From contig CP018627.1 in assembly GCA_002021875.1 (NCBI GenBank), positions 5,642,001 to 5,706,000 of the forward strand: DNA of 64,000 nt. Direction: 5' to 3'. The position numbers were made by a program, and so were the translations under genes. Below the pieces are notes generated by a model, which worked only from the letters and a program-made list of their open reading frames with translations, was not told the DNA's origin and did no database searches. This DNA comes from Streptomyces hygroscopicus. Lineage in GTDB: Bacteria; Actinomycetota; Actinomycetes; Streptomycetales; Streptomycetaceae. Shown piece by piece: positions 28,642-36,591 of the stretch; position 1 is the stretch's first letter, and each line of letters begins with the position of its first letter.

Positions 28642-29109
28642 ATGGGGATCGACGGGCTCGACGCCCGCCTGATCGAGCTGCTCGCCGAGGAACCGCGGAT
28701 AGGCGTGCTGGAGGCGTCGCGCCGCCTCGGTGTCGCCCGCGGCACGGCGCAGGCGCGGCTGGACCGGCTGCGGGCGCAGGGGGTGATCCGCGGCTTCGGC
28801 CCCGATGTGGACCCGGCGGCGCTCGGCTATCCGGTCACCGCGTTCGCGACGCTGGAGATCAAGCAGGGGCAGGGGCAGGACGTACGGGCCCATCTGGCGA
28901 CCGTTCCGGAGATGCTGGAGCTGCACACCACCACGGGCCACGGGGACATGCTCTGCCGGTTGGTGGCCCGCTCCAACGCCGACCTTCAGCGGGTGATCGA
29001 CCTGGTGGTGGGGTTCGAGGGGATCGTCCGGGCCTCGACGGCGATCGTGATGGAGAACGCGGTTCCGCTGCGGATCATCCCGCTGGTGCGGCAGGCGGCG
29101 CTGGACTGA
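28642..29109 (+). CDS. Lrp/AsnC-family regulator, probably of hppD
   Basis: 155 residues. The N-terminal HTH (LDARLIELLAEEPRIGVLEA; SRRLGVARGTAQARLDRLR) is followed by the ligand-binding RAM domain (AFATLEIKQGQGQDVRAHLA; TTTGHGDMLCRLVARSNADL). It is divergent from hppD across 158 bp, the usual sign of direct control by tyrosine or a related amino acid. Confidence 0.9.
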   Translation: MGIDGLDARLIELLAEEPRIGVLEASRRLGVARGTAQARLDRLRAQGVIRGFGPDVDPAALGYPVTAFATLEIKQGQGQDVRAHLATVPEMLELHTTTGHGDMLCRLVARSNADLQRVIDLVVGFEGIVRASTAIVMENAVPLRIIPLVRQAALD

Positions 29110-29143
29110 GGACTGGGGCCCGCGGCGGCCCCTGAAACGGATC

Positions 29144-29185
29144 CAAAGACTCTGTTGCAAAGAAAGTGTTGCAACTGAGTCTTTG
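29144..29185. promoter_or_regulatory. Long inverted repeat, operator of the ArsR-MFS operon
   Basis: Two 17-bp arms, CAAAGACTCTGTTGCAA and TTGCAACTGAGTCTTTG (16 of 17 paired), separated by 8 nt. It ends 19 bp before the chosen ATG of the ArsR-type gene. The AT-rich symmetric form and position suit autorepression by a dimeric winged-HTH protein. Confidence 0.7.
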
Positions 29186-29204
29186 CATGCTTACGCTGCC
29201 GCGC

Positions 29205-29801
29205 ATGGCACAGAACGAAGAGCCTGCGCCCGACGACGTCCGGGTGCTCGACCCCCGCTCCCTGCGCGGGCTCGCGCATCCGCTGCGGATACGTCTGCTC
29301 GGGGCGCTGCGCGAGTACGGACCGGCCACCGCGTCCCAACTGGCCGACAGATTGGGCGAGTCCAGCGGCGCCACGAGCTACCATCTGCGGCAGCTGGCCG
29401 CCCACGGCTTCGTCAAGGACGATCCGGAGCGGGGCAAGGGGCGGGAGCGGTGGTGGAAGGCGGCGCAGCGGGGCGTGCGGGTGGGTACCGACAGGTTTCT
29501 GACCAGCCCCGACCCGGCCGTACGCGGAGCAATGAACACCCTGCTTCACGAGTGGGCCACCATCCACGGCCAGGACCTGTCCACCTGGTTCAGCACCATG
29601 CACGACTGGCCCTCAGCATGGCGCAGCGCTTCGGACATGAGCGACTTCGCCATGCGTCTCACGCCCGAACTCGCCGGCGAAATGCGCGACAAGGTGCACG
29701 AAGTGATCGAGAGCTACCGCGAGAAGGAGGTGGACCGGGACACCGAGGGCTCCGCCCCGTACCGCGTCCATCTGCATGCCTTCCCGCGCGAAGAGGACTG
29801 A
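29205..29801 (+). CDS. ArsR-like winged-helix regulator
   Basis: About 198 residues. The wHTH is at residues 20-95 (LAHPLRIRLLGALREYGPAT; SQLADRLGESSGATSYHLRQLAAHGF). A helical C-terminal region (EWATIHGQDLSTWFSTMHDW; ELAGEMRDKVHEVIESYREK) follows. The ATG at 29205 (MAQNEEPAPDD) is used; an upstream ATG at 29187 abuts the operator. It heads an operon with a small protein and an MFS transporter, a common Streptomyces pairing in which the regulator represses the exporter. Confidence 0.88.
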   Translation: MAQNEEPAPDDVRVLDPRSLRGLAHPLRIRLLGALREYGPATASQLADRLGESSGATSYHLRQLAAHGFVKDDPERGKGRERWWKAAQRGVRVGTDRFLTSPDPAVRGAMNTLLHEWATIHGQDLSTWFSTMHDWPSAWRSASDMSDFAMRLTPELAGEMRDKVHEVIESYREKEVDRDTEGSAPYRVHLHAFPREED

Positions 29802-29822
29802 CCGATCCCTGGGGGGAACGAC

Positions 29823-30053
29823 ATGTACGGCGACGAGATCCATCTGTGGCTCCACCGAATACGCGCCGAGCGTCTCCAGCATGAGGCCCACGAGGCGCCC
29901 CAGTCCCACCGCCGGACCCGCCCCGCCCGAACCCGTCCCGCCCGCGTCCGGGCGCTGCGCGCCCGGCTCGGCTGGACGCTGGTGGAGGTCGGGCTGCGGC
30001 TGGCCACCCCACGGCTGCCGCAATCCGGTCTGACGGCGCGGTTCGACCACTGA
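29823..30053 (+). CDS. Small basic protein between ArsR and MFS genes
   Basis: A 76-residue Arg-rich protein (MYGDEIHLWLHRIRAERLQH...; ARLGWTLVEVGLRLATP). A GGGGGGAACGAC ribosome site precedes the ATG, and the stop lies one base before the MFS start region, implying coupling. No domain is recognised. The conserved-looking GWTLVEVGLRL segment may be an amphipathic helix. Confidence 0.65.
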   Translation: MYGDEIHLWLHRIRAERLQHEAHEAPQSHRRTRPARTRPARVRALRARLGWTLVEVGLRLATPRLPQSGLTARFDH

Positions 30054-30054
30054 C

Positions 30055-31497
30055 ATGACCGACGACACAGGACACAGAGAGCGCCGGGGAAACAACGGTG
30101 GCCGAAGACCGCTCATGCTCGTCCTCGCCGCCAACACCGTTTCCATAGCGGGCAACTCGCTCACGCTGATCGCCGTCCCGTGGTTCGTCCTGGAGACCAC
30201 GGGCAGCGCGGCCAAGGCCGGGTTCGTGTCCTTCTGCGCGACCCTGCCGGTGGTCGTCTCCGCCGTGATCGGCGGGCCGGTCATCGACCGGGTCGGCCGC
30301 AGGCGGGTCTCCATCGCCTCGGACGCGCTGTGCGGGGTGGCCGTCGCCACGATTCCGGTGCTGCACTTCGCCGGGCTGCTGCGGTTCTGGCAGTTATGTG
30401 CGCTGATGGCGTTCTGCGGACTGCTCCACGCACCGGGCGAGACCGCCCGCCAAGTGCTCGTCCCCGCGCTGGCCGAACGGGCGGGCACCACCCTCAGCCG
30501 CGCCGCCAGCTTCTACGACGGGGCCTCGCGCGGGGCCCGGATGCTGGGCGCGGCGGTCGGGGGGCTGCTGATCGCGCTGCTCGGCCCGCCCTCCGTACTG
30601 CTGCTGGACGCGGCGACGTTCGCGGCCTCCGCGCTGCTGATCATGGCGGGGCTGCGCGGGCTGCCCGCCGCCGCGCCGCGCAAGCCCGTCGTGCCGGTGT
30701 CCGCCCGCGCCTACCGCGCGGAGCTGCGCGAGGGGTACCGCTTTCTGCTGCACCATCGGCTGCTGCTGGCCATCGTGCTGATGGTCATGGTCACCAACGG
30801 CCTCGACCAGGGCCTGTCGTCCGTACTGCTGCCCGTCCACGCCGAGCGGCACCTGGGCGGTTCGGTGCAACTGGGGCTGCTCACCGCGCTGTTCGGCGGC
30901 GGTGCGCTGGTGGGGGCGCTGCTCTACGGGGCGGTGGGCGACCGCTTTTCGCGCCGGACCGTCTTCGCGGTGAGCTTCCTGGTGTGCGGGCTGCCGCGCT
31001 TCCTGATCGCCGCGTTCGTCCCCGGTGTGTCCCCGCTCGCCGTGACGATGGCGGCCAGCGGAGTCGCGGCGGGAATGCTCAACCCGATCCTGACCACGGT
31101 GACCTACGAGGCCGTCCCCGATGAGCTGCGCAGCCGGGTCTCGGGCGCGCTCACCGCGGGGGTGTGGGTGGTGATGCCGCTCGGCGGGCTCGCGGCCGGA
31201 TGTCTGGTGGAGGGCGTGGGGCTGACCGCCGCCTTCCTGGTGACGGGCGGGGTCTACTTCCTGGCCACGCTCAGCCCGCTGGTCTTCCCGGCCTGGCGCG
31301 GGATGGACGAGGGGGCGGCCGTTGGCCAGGGGGCGGCGGGGGACAAGGGGACGGCGGTGGACGAGAGGACGGCGGTGGACCAGAGGACCGCGGTGGACCA
31401 GAGGACCGCGGTGGACCAGAGGACCGCGGCACCGCTCAGCAGTGCGGGACCGCGCCGCCCGACCGCAGCGCCCGCAGAGCCGTCACGGCACCCTTGA
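30055..31497 (+). CDS. MFS transporter with TTA codon and repeat tail
   Basis: 480 residues and about 12 helices, of the MFS_3/enterobactin-exporter-like group (NTVSIAGNSLTLIAVPWFVL; GGPVIDRVGRRRVSIASDAL). Codon 114 is TTA (30394-30396), rare in Streptomyces and a sign of bldA-dependent expression. The C-terminal 55 residues are hydrophilic and include four TAVDxR repeats. The 3' end overlaps the convergent Lon-type protease gene by 62 bp. It probably exports a compound sensed by the ArsR-type protein. Confidence 0.9.
   Translation: MTDDTGHRERRGNNGGRRPLMLVLAANTVSIAGNSLTLIAVPWFVLETTGSAAKAGFVSFCATLPVVVSAVIGGPVIDRVGRRRVSIASDALCGVAVATIPVLHFAGLLRFWQLCALMAFCGLLHAPGETARQVLVPALAERAGTTLSRAASFYDGASRGARMLGAAVGGLLIALLGPPSVLLLDAATFAASALLIMAGLRGLPAAAPRKPVVPVSARAYRAELREGYRFLLHHRLLLAIVLMVMVTNGLDQGLSSVLLPVHAERHLGGSVQLGLLTALFGGGALVGALLYGAVGDRFSRRTVFAVSFLVCGLPRFLIAAFVPGVSPLAVTMAASGVAAGMLNPILTTVTYEAVPDELRSRVSGALTAGVWVVMPLGGLAAGCLVEGVGLTAAFLVTGGVYFLATLSPLVFPAWRGMDEGAAVGQGAAGDKGTAVDERTAVDQRTAVDQRTAVDQRTAAPLSSAGPRRPTAAPAEPSRHP
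31354..31425 (+). repeat. 18-bp tandem repeat, four units, in the MFS C-terminus
   Basis: The unit gcggtggaccagaggacc is repeated four times (first copy two changes), in frame, giving TAVDxR repeats. The number of units may vary between strains. Confidence 0.9.
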
Positions 31498-32221
31498 GGG
31501 TGGTGACGGGGATCAGCCGCAGCCCCTTGGGCAGTTCGGCGGTGGCATCGGCGCATTCGGCCTTCGGCACCAGGAAGACCGTGGCGCCGTCCCGCTTGGC
31601 GGCCCGCGTCTTCAGCGGAACCCCGCCCACGGCCCCGACCTTGCCCTTGGCGTCGATGGTGCCGGTGCCCGCGATCGTCCGGCCACCGGTGAGATCGCCA
31701 CCGCGGCCGTCCCCGTCCAGCTTGTCGATCACGCCGAGGGAGAAGAGCAGCCCGGCACTCGGTCCGCCGACGTCGGCCAGGCGCAGGGTGACCTTGACGT
31801 CGCGCGGGGAGCGGTGGAGATAGCCGAGCGCGGCGCTGGTGGCCGAGGACTGTGACTCCCGCATCTCCTCGGCGTTGTGCCGCTCGATCTCCTTGGTGGT
31901 GCCGCCGACGTAGACCGAGTCATGCGGCATGACCGCGCGATCGGTGGCGAACCAGCCGCTGATCACGTCCTTGAGCCGCACGGTGGCGTCCGGGCCGGTG
32001 GCCAGGATCGTCGTCATCCTGAGCTGCCCGCTGGTCTTGCGGGTGCCGCTCCCCGAGACGCTGATCACCTGCTTGCCACGGTCGGCGCCGAGGACGTTCA
32101 CGGTCGAACCGGGCTGGGCCACGGTGAACGGCAGCGGGGCGAACGCGGCCACCGCGAGCAGGGCGAGCACGGGCGCGGAGCAGAGCGCGAGGATGCGGGC
32201 GCGGGGGGAGACGGCAGGCAT
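31436..32221 (-). CDS. S16 (Lon-type) serine protease, membrane-anchored, without PDZ
   Basis: 261 residues. An N-terminal membrane anchor (ILALCSAPVLALLAVAAFAP) is followed by the YlbL-type beta domain and a Lon proteolytic domain with catalytic Ser in GGPSAGLLFSLG and Lys in GGVPLKTRAAKRDG. Typical Streptomyces relatives carry a PDZ domain between anchor and protease. Here the spacing between TTKEIERHN and the Lon domain leaves no room for one. The 3' end overlaps the convergent MFS gene. Confidence 0.85.
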   Translation of the reverse strand: MPAVSPRARILALCSAPVLALLAVAAFAPLPFTVAQPGSTVNVLGADRGKQVISVSGSGTRKTSGQLRMTTILATGPDATVRLKDVISGWFATDRAVMPHDSVYVGGTTKEIERHNAEEMRESQSSATSAALGYLHRSPRDVKVTLRLADVGGPSAGLLFSLGVIDKLDGDGRGGDLTGGRTIAGTGTIDAKGKVGAVGGVPLKTRAAKRDGATVFLVPKAECADATAELPKGLRLIPVTTLKGAVTALRALRSGGAVPHC

Positions 32222-32894
32222 GGTGCGAATCTAGTTGACCGCCGGGACGGACGAGGCGCCACCCCGACCCCCAAAGCCCTGACGGGCAGCGAACACGAGC
32301 CCTGGGCTGGCTGCGGGCGCGAGCCCTGGGCGGGCAGCGAACACGAGCCCTGGGCGGGCGGCGGAGACGGACGGCTTGGCGGGCGGCGGGCGCGGACGGC
32401 TTGGCTCAGCTCGTGACGCCCGGCCGACGCGGGCAGGCGCGCGGCGCCCGACCAAGGGCGCCGGGCTCACGGCTCCCGGCCGCATGGCGCGGCGGCCATG
32501 CCGACGGGCGCGGGCGGGGCGGGCCCAGTGGGGCCGCCACTGTCACGCCCAACACGGGTCCAGCGCCACCGCCGGGCCCGGGCCACCGTGCGACAGCGGT
32601 CGCACCTTCGCGGCGGCGCTCATCCGCGCCGCCGCTTCATCGGCCGCACCCCGCAGGGCGCGGCGCTGCCGCACGCCGCGTGTCGTCAGATGGGGGGCAC
32701 CCTGCTACCGCGCCATGCCCGGGCCACGGCGCCGCAGCGCGTTGTCCCGCGCCGGGGCCGCGCGGACCGGGCGTGCCGCGCGGTTGCGAGCGCGGTTGCG
32801 AGCGCGGTTACGGCGCACCGCCGGGTTACGGCGCACCGCGTCCATCGAGGCCGCCGCCACGGCGTGCTGTTCGCGCCGGGGCCGCGCCGGGCGC
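32222..32894. other. Gene-free, GC-rich region with degenerate repeats
   Basis: 673 bp between the divergent protease gene start and the IclR gene end. It begins with a 24-bp unit repeated three times (32288-32359, core gagccctgggcgggc), then very GC-rich DNA with short duplications (ggttgcgagc and ggttacggcgcaccg, about 32780-32840). Long frames through it lack family similarity. It may be decayed sequence. Confidence 0.5.
32288..32359. repeat. 24-bp tandem repeat, three units
   Basis: Units at 32288, 32312 and 32336 share the core gcgagccctgggcgggc, with the first and third beginning agcgaacacgag. Confidence 0.75.
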
Positions 32895-33536
32895 TCAGCT
32901 CAGGGCGTCCGAGACCTCTCGGGCCGCGTCGACGACCCGCGGGCCGACCCGGTCCGGTACCGAGTCGCAGAGCATGACGACCCCGACGCTGCCCTCTATC
33001 CCCGTCACCCCGATGAGCGGGGCGGCCGCGCCGCTCGCGCCCGCCTCCAGTTCGCCGTGGGTGAGGGCGTACCCGGGGTCGTCGGGGCGGCCGGCGCGGG
33101 CGGCGAGGATGGCGCGCCCGGCGGCGCCCCGGTCGAGCGGATGCCGGAATCCGGCCCGGTAGGCCACGTGGTAGTCGGTCCAGGTCGGCTCGACGACCGC
33201 GACGGCGAGGGCCTCGGTGCCGTCGACCAGAGTGAGGTGAGCGGTCGCGCCGACGTCCTCGGCGAGGGAGCGCAGCGCGGGCAGCGCCGCCTCCCGTACG
33301 AGCGGATGCACCTGGCGGCCGAGCTGCAGCACCCCCAGCCCGACGCGCGCCCGTCCGCCGATGTCCCGGCGGACGAGGGAGTGCTGCTCAAGGGTGGCCA
33401 GCAGGCGGTAGACCACGGTGCGATTGACGCCGAGCTTGTTGGACAGCTCGGTCACGGTCAGCCCGTGGTCGGTGTCGGCGAGCAGTTTGAGGACGCGCAG
33501 TCCCCGATCGAGCGTCTGAGAGGTCTCCGCGGTCAC
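32895..33536 (-). CDS. IclR-family regulator
   Basis: About 213 residues from a GTG at 33536 (VTAETSQTLDRGLRVLKLLA). The wHTH is LTVTELSNKLGVNRTVVYRL, and the effector domain has the usual AAGRAILAA and EGSVGVVML elements. The open frame extends to 33632, but the upstream part is Arg-rich and lacks family similarity. No catabolic genes adjoin it, so its targets are unknown. Confidence 0.9.
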   Translation of the reverse strand: MTAETSQTLDRGLRVLKLLADTDHGLTVTELSNKLGVNRTVVYRLLATLEQHSLVRRDIGGRARVGLGVLQLGRQVHPLVREAALPALRSLAEDVGATAHLTLVDGTEALAVAVVEPTWTDYHVAYRAGFRHPLDRGAAGRAILAARAGRPDDPGYALTHGELEAGASGAAAPLIGVTGIEGSVGVVMLCDSVPDRVGPRVVDAAREVSDALS

Positions 33537-33941
33537 GACGCCCCCTCCTCGGTGATGAGTGGCGGCTCTTCGTGCGGTGCCCCGTCGGTCCCGACGACGG
33601 CGCGCGAAGAGGCCGCCGGTCGCGGTGGTCACGCACCGGCTGCGCTCCGCGGCGGCGCTGCCACGGGGCGTGTGCGTGCCCGAACGCTAGCGAGCCGGTC
33701 CGCTTTGCGGAAGGGTTTGTCCAGAATCCGAGCAGAGCTGCCAAAGCGAACGACATGAGGGCACCCCAGATCGACCCGGTTCGTCCGGATAAACAAGGGG
33801 GGCGTGCGACCGGTTCATGAAACTTTTCGAAAAGGGGTTGCGCAGGGCATCACCGCCCTGCGTCTATGTCACCGCGCGGGGTGTCCGACGGATCTTGCCG
33901 CCCGCGGCGGGCTGTTCCCCTCCCCGCCCCTTCCCTCGACT

Positions 33942-33981
33942 GGGGCTCGCCCCTGGACCCCGGGGTCCAGGGGCGAGCCCC
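33942..33981. terminator. 40-bp perfect palindrome, probable terminator of the helicase gene
   Basis: Two 20-bp arms without a loop; the left arm is GGGGCTCGCCCCTGGACCCC. Perfect palindromes of this composition are common beyond gene ends in Streptomyces. It lies 79 bp past the helicase stop. Confidence 0.7.
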
Positions 33982-33983
33982 TG

Positions 33984-34013
33984 CCACGCGGCGGAACCGC
34001 ATATCGATGCTGC
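33984..34013 (-). repeat. Streptomyces dispersed palindromic repeat, copy 1
   Basis: On the minus strand it reads GCATCGATATGCGG then TTCCGCCGCGTGG, closely matching the repeat at 50458-50520. This family is scattered in intergenic DNA of many Streptomyces genomes. Confidence 0.6.
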
Positions 34014-34059
34014 GGGAAGGGGCGAGGAGGGGAAGGGAAGGGAAGGGAAGGTCCGCGCG

Positions 34060-35856
34060 TCAGCGCATGCGCGTCGCCCACTCCTGGACCTTCTTGATCC
34101 GCTCGCGGATCTGCCCCGCCGTCGCCTCCGCGCTCGGCGGGCCGCCGCAGACCCGGCGCAGCTCGGTGTGGATCACGCCATGCGGCTTGCCGCTCTGGTG
34201 GACATACGCCCCGACCAGCGTGTTGAGCTGCTTGCGCAGCTCCAGCAGCTCCTTGTGGGTGACCACCGGCCGCCGCTCCGCCGGGAGCTCCAGCAGATCC
34301 GCCTCCTCGTCCGGCTTCTTGCGGCTGTGCGCGATCTGCTTGGCCTGCCGCTTCTGGAGCAGCATCTGCACCTGGTCGGGTTCGAGAAGCCCGGGGATGC
34401 CGAGGTAGTCCTGTTCCTCGTCGCTGCCCGGATGCGCCTGCATGCCGAACTCGGCGCCGTCGTACAGCACCCGGTCGAAGACCGCGTCCGACTCCAGCGC
34501 CTCGAAGGGGAGTTGGTCCTGTTCGCCGGTGTCCTCGTCCTGCTGCTTCTCGGCCTCCTCGAGGAGCTTCTCCTCCTCCGCGTACGGGTTCTCCTCCTCG
34601 CCGTCCTTCTTCGGCTTGTCCAGGACGTGGTCGCGCTCGACCTCCATCTCGCCCGCGAAGCCGAGCAGCATCGGGATGGTGGGGAGGAAGACGGACGCGG
34701 TCTCGCCGCGCCGCCGCGACCGTACGAAACGGCCGACGGCCTGGGCGAAGAAGAGCGGTGTGGAGATGGTGGTCGCGTAGACCCCGACCGCCAGCCGGGG
34801 CACGTCCACGCCCTCCGACACCATGCGGACCGCGACCATCCAGCGGTCGTCGGAGTGGCTGAAGTCCTCGATCCGCTGGGACGCCGCCGCCTCGTCGGAG
34901 AGCACGAGCGTCGCCTTGTTGCCGGTGATCTCGCGGATCAGCTTGGCGTACGCACGGGCCGAGTCCTGGTCGGCCGCGATGACGAGCGCCCCCGCGTCCG
35001 GGATGCCCTTACGGACCTCGGACAGCCGCTGGTCGGCGGCGCGCAGCACATTCGGCATCCAGTCGCCGCGCGGATCGAGCGCGGTGCGCCACGCCTGGGA
35101 GACGGCGTCCTTGGTCATCGGCTCGCCGAGCCGCGCCTCGATCTCGTCGCCCGCCTTGGTCCGCCAGCGCATGTTGCCGCTGTAGGAGAGGAAGATGACG
35201 GGGCGCACCACACCGTCGGAGAGCGCGTTGCCGTAGCCGTAGGTGTAGTCGGCGGAGGAGCGCCGGATCCCGTCGTTGCCCTCTTCGTAGGTGACGAAGG
35301 GGATGGGGTTGGTGTCGGACCGGAACGGGGTGCCGGTGAGCGCCAGCCGCCGGGTCGCCGGCTCGAACGCCTCCAGACACGCCTCGCCCCAGGAGCGGGA
35401 GTCGCCGGCGTGGTGGATCTCGTCGAGAATGACGAGCGTCTTGCGCTGCTCGATCCGGTTGCGGTGCAGCATGGGCCGGACGCCGACGCCCGCGTAGGTG
35501 ACGGCGATCCCGTGGTACTCCCGGCTCAGCGGACCCGCGCTGTACTCCGGGTCCAGCTTGATGCCGATCCGCGCGGCGGCCTCCGCCCACTGCTTCTTCA
35601 GATGCTCGGTCGGCGCGACGACCGTCACCTGCTGGACGACGTGGTGGTGCAGCAGCCAGGAGGCGAGGGTCAGCGCGAAGGTGGTCTTACCGGCGCCGGG
35701 GGTCGCGACCGCGAGGAAGTCCCGCGGCTGCTCCTGGATGTACTTGTCCAATGCGCCCTGCTGCCAGGCGCGCAGCTTGCTCGCGGTACCCCAAGGAGCC
35801 CGGCCGGGGAAGGCGGGCGAGAGGTGATGGCTGGTGGAGGCGGCAGTAGTACTCAC
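34060..35856 (-). CDS. DEAD/DEAH-box helicase (superfamily 2)
   Basis: A 598-residue ATP-dependent helicase of the type III restriction/UvrB-like SF2 group. Walker A is ATPGAGKTTFA, motif II is ILDEIHHAGD (DEIH), motif III is ALTGTPFRSD and motif VI is FAQAVGRFVRSRRRG. It has an acidic Glu-rich insert near residue 400 and a basic C-terminal region. The short Ala/Ser N-terminus is usual. Its role in nucleic-acid metabolism is not established. Confidence 0.92.
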   Translation of the reverse strand: MSTTAASTSHHLSPAFPGRAPWGTASKLRAWQQGALDKYIQEQPRDFLAVATPGAGKTTFALTLASWLLHHHVVQQVTVVAPTEHLKKQWAEAAARIGIKLDPEYSAGPLSREYHGIAVTYAGVGVRPMLHRNRIEQRKTLVILDEIHHAGDSRSWGEACLEAFEPATRRLALTGTPFRSDTNPIPFVTYEEGNDGIRRSSADYTYGYGNALSDGVVRPVIFLSYSGNMRWRTKAGDEIEARLGEPMTKDAVSQAWRTALDPRGDWMPNVLRAADQRLSEVRKGIPDAGALVIAADQDSARAYAKLIREITGNKATLVLSDEAAASQRIEDFSHSDDRWMVAVRMVSEGVDVPRLAVGVYATTISTPLFFAQAVGRFVRSRRRGETASVFLPTIPMLLGFAGEMEVERDHVLDKPKKDGEEENPYAEEEKLLEEAEKQQDEDTGEQDQLPFEALESDAVFDRVLYDGAEFGMQAHPGSDEEQDYLGIPGLLEPDQVQMLLQKRQAKQIAHSRKKPDEEADLLELPAERRPVVTHKELLELRKQLNTLVGAYVHQSGKPHGVIHTELRRVCGGPPSAEATAGQIRERIKKVQEWATRMR

Positions 35857-35967
35857 GGTCTCCGTCGGGCTGGCTCGGCGAGGTCGATCGGGAACCGCGT
35901 CAGCCTACCGGTGCCATCGTTCACGCTCGGGGGTACGGGCTGATCCCGCCCGAGGGTGGGATCAGAC

Positions 35968-36351
35968 TCACATCGCCTCGTGCAGCCTCCGCAATCGGGA
36001 CGCGATGTCCGCCACGTCCTCGAGCGCGCCCGCGGCCACACCGACCACCAGCTTGTACGCCTCGTCCTGGTCGACGTCGAGCATCTCGGTGCCGTTGATG
36101 TCGAGGAAGACCACCGTGCACATCCACGCCATCCGCTTGTTGCCGTCCACCAGCGGGCGGTTGACGGCGAGCGACTGGAGCAACGCGGCGGCCTTCTCGA
36201 AGTGGTCGGTGTACGCCTCTATGCCGAACATCTGCGACTGCGGACGATGCACAGCCGAACTCAGCAACCCCAGATCGCGCACCGCGATCCGCTGCCCCCC
36301 ACAGGCGATTTCCGCCAGGTCCAGCACTTCCTGGACCGTCAGATACTTCAC
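35968..36351 (-). CDS. doc: Doc/Fic-family toxin lacking the motif histidine
   Basis: 127 residues, GTG start directly after the antitoxin stop. Doc proteins phosphorylate EF-Tu and block translation. The Fic-motif region reads NRPLVDGNKRMAW (residues 64-76), where relatives have NH-x-L-x-DGNKR: the catalytic His position is Arg65. The rest of the fold (LTVQEVLDLAEIACGGQRIA; FLDINGTEM) is intact. It may be inactive, altered in chemistry, or a neutralised toxin. Confidence 0.88.
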   Translation of the reverse strand: MKYLTVQEVLDLAEIACGGQRIAVRDLGLLSSAVHRPQSQMFGIEAYTDHFEKAAALLQSLAVNRPLVDGNKRMAWMCTVVFLDINGTEMLDVDQDEAYKLVVGVAAGALEDVADIASRLRRLHEAM

Positions 36352-36555
36352 TTACTCCCCCAGCCTCCGCAGAAGGTCCGCGTGGCGTGCCGCGTACTTC
36401 GCCCCCAGGCGCTGGACCGACTCGCGGTCCGCCTCTTGCTCGAGATACCGATCGATCGCCTGAAGCACTATGGCGTGCATACTGCGGCCCTCCTCCTCGG
36501 CCCGCTGCTTGAGCGCCTCTTGCTGGTCGTCGCGCAGTCGGAGATTCATAGCCAT
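36352..36555 (-). CDS. Ribbon-helix-helix antitoxin
   Basis: 67 residues. It starts with the RHH strand MAMNLRLRDDQQEALKQRAE, with the helix SMHAIVLQAIDRYLEQE. A Phd-independent RHH-Doc pair is common in actinobacteria. The stop abuts the toxin start without a gap. An operator palindrome lies 13 bp upstream of the ATG, consistent with autorepression. Confidence 0.87.
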   Translation of the reverse strand: MAMNLRLRDDQQEALKQRAEEEGRSMHAIVLQAIDRYLEQEADRESVQRLGAKYAARHADLLRRLGE

Positions 36556-36564
36556 ACCAAAACG

Positions 36565-36591
36565 GTACCACTAGTGGGGTCATGGTGGTAC
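36565..36591. promoter_or_regulatory. Toxin-antitoxin operator
   Basis: It contains the 10-bp palindrome CCACTAGTGG (36568-36577) inside a wider inverted repeat GTACCAC...GTGGTAC (36565-36591), just upstream of the antitoxin gene. This is a good candidate site for the RHH dimer. Confidence 0.6.

Larger units (their letters stand above)
33537..34059. other. Intergenic region, IclR promoter and palindromic repeats
   Basis: 523 bp without a gene. Near 33790-33840 is an AT-rich stretch with gaaacttttcgaaaagg, itself an inverted repeat. It continues with the 40-bp palindrome and dispersed repeat listed separately, and ends in a run of GGAAG units (34027-34050) next to the helicase stop. Confidence 0.5.

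Noticed and set aside
32231..32485. Short minus-strand frame of PGLVFAA-type repeats
   Set aside because: It is the translation of a 24-bp tandem repeat, without start signals or family similarity.
33817..35943. 708-codon plus-strand frame over the helicase
   Set aside because: The helicase motifs are on the minus strand; the other frame is Leu/Val/Arg low-complexity translation.
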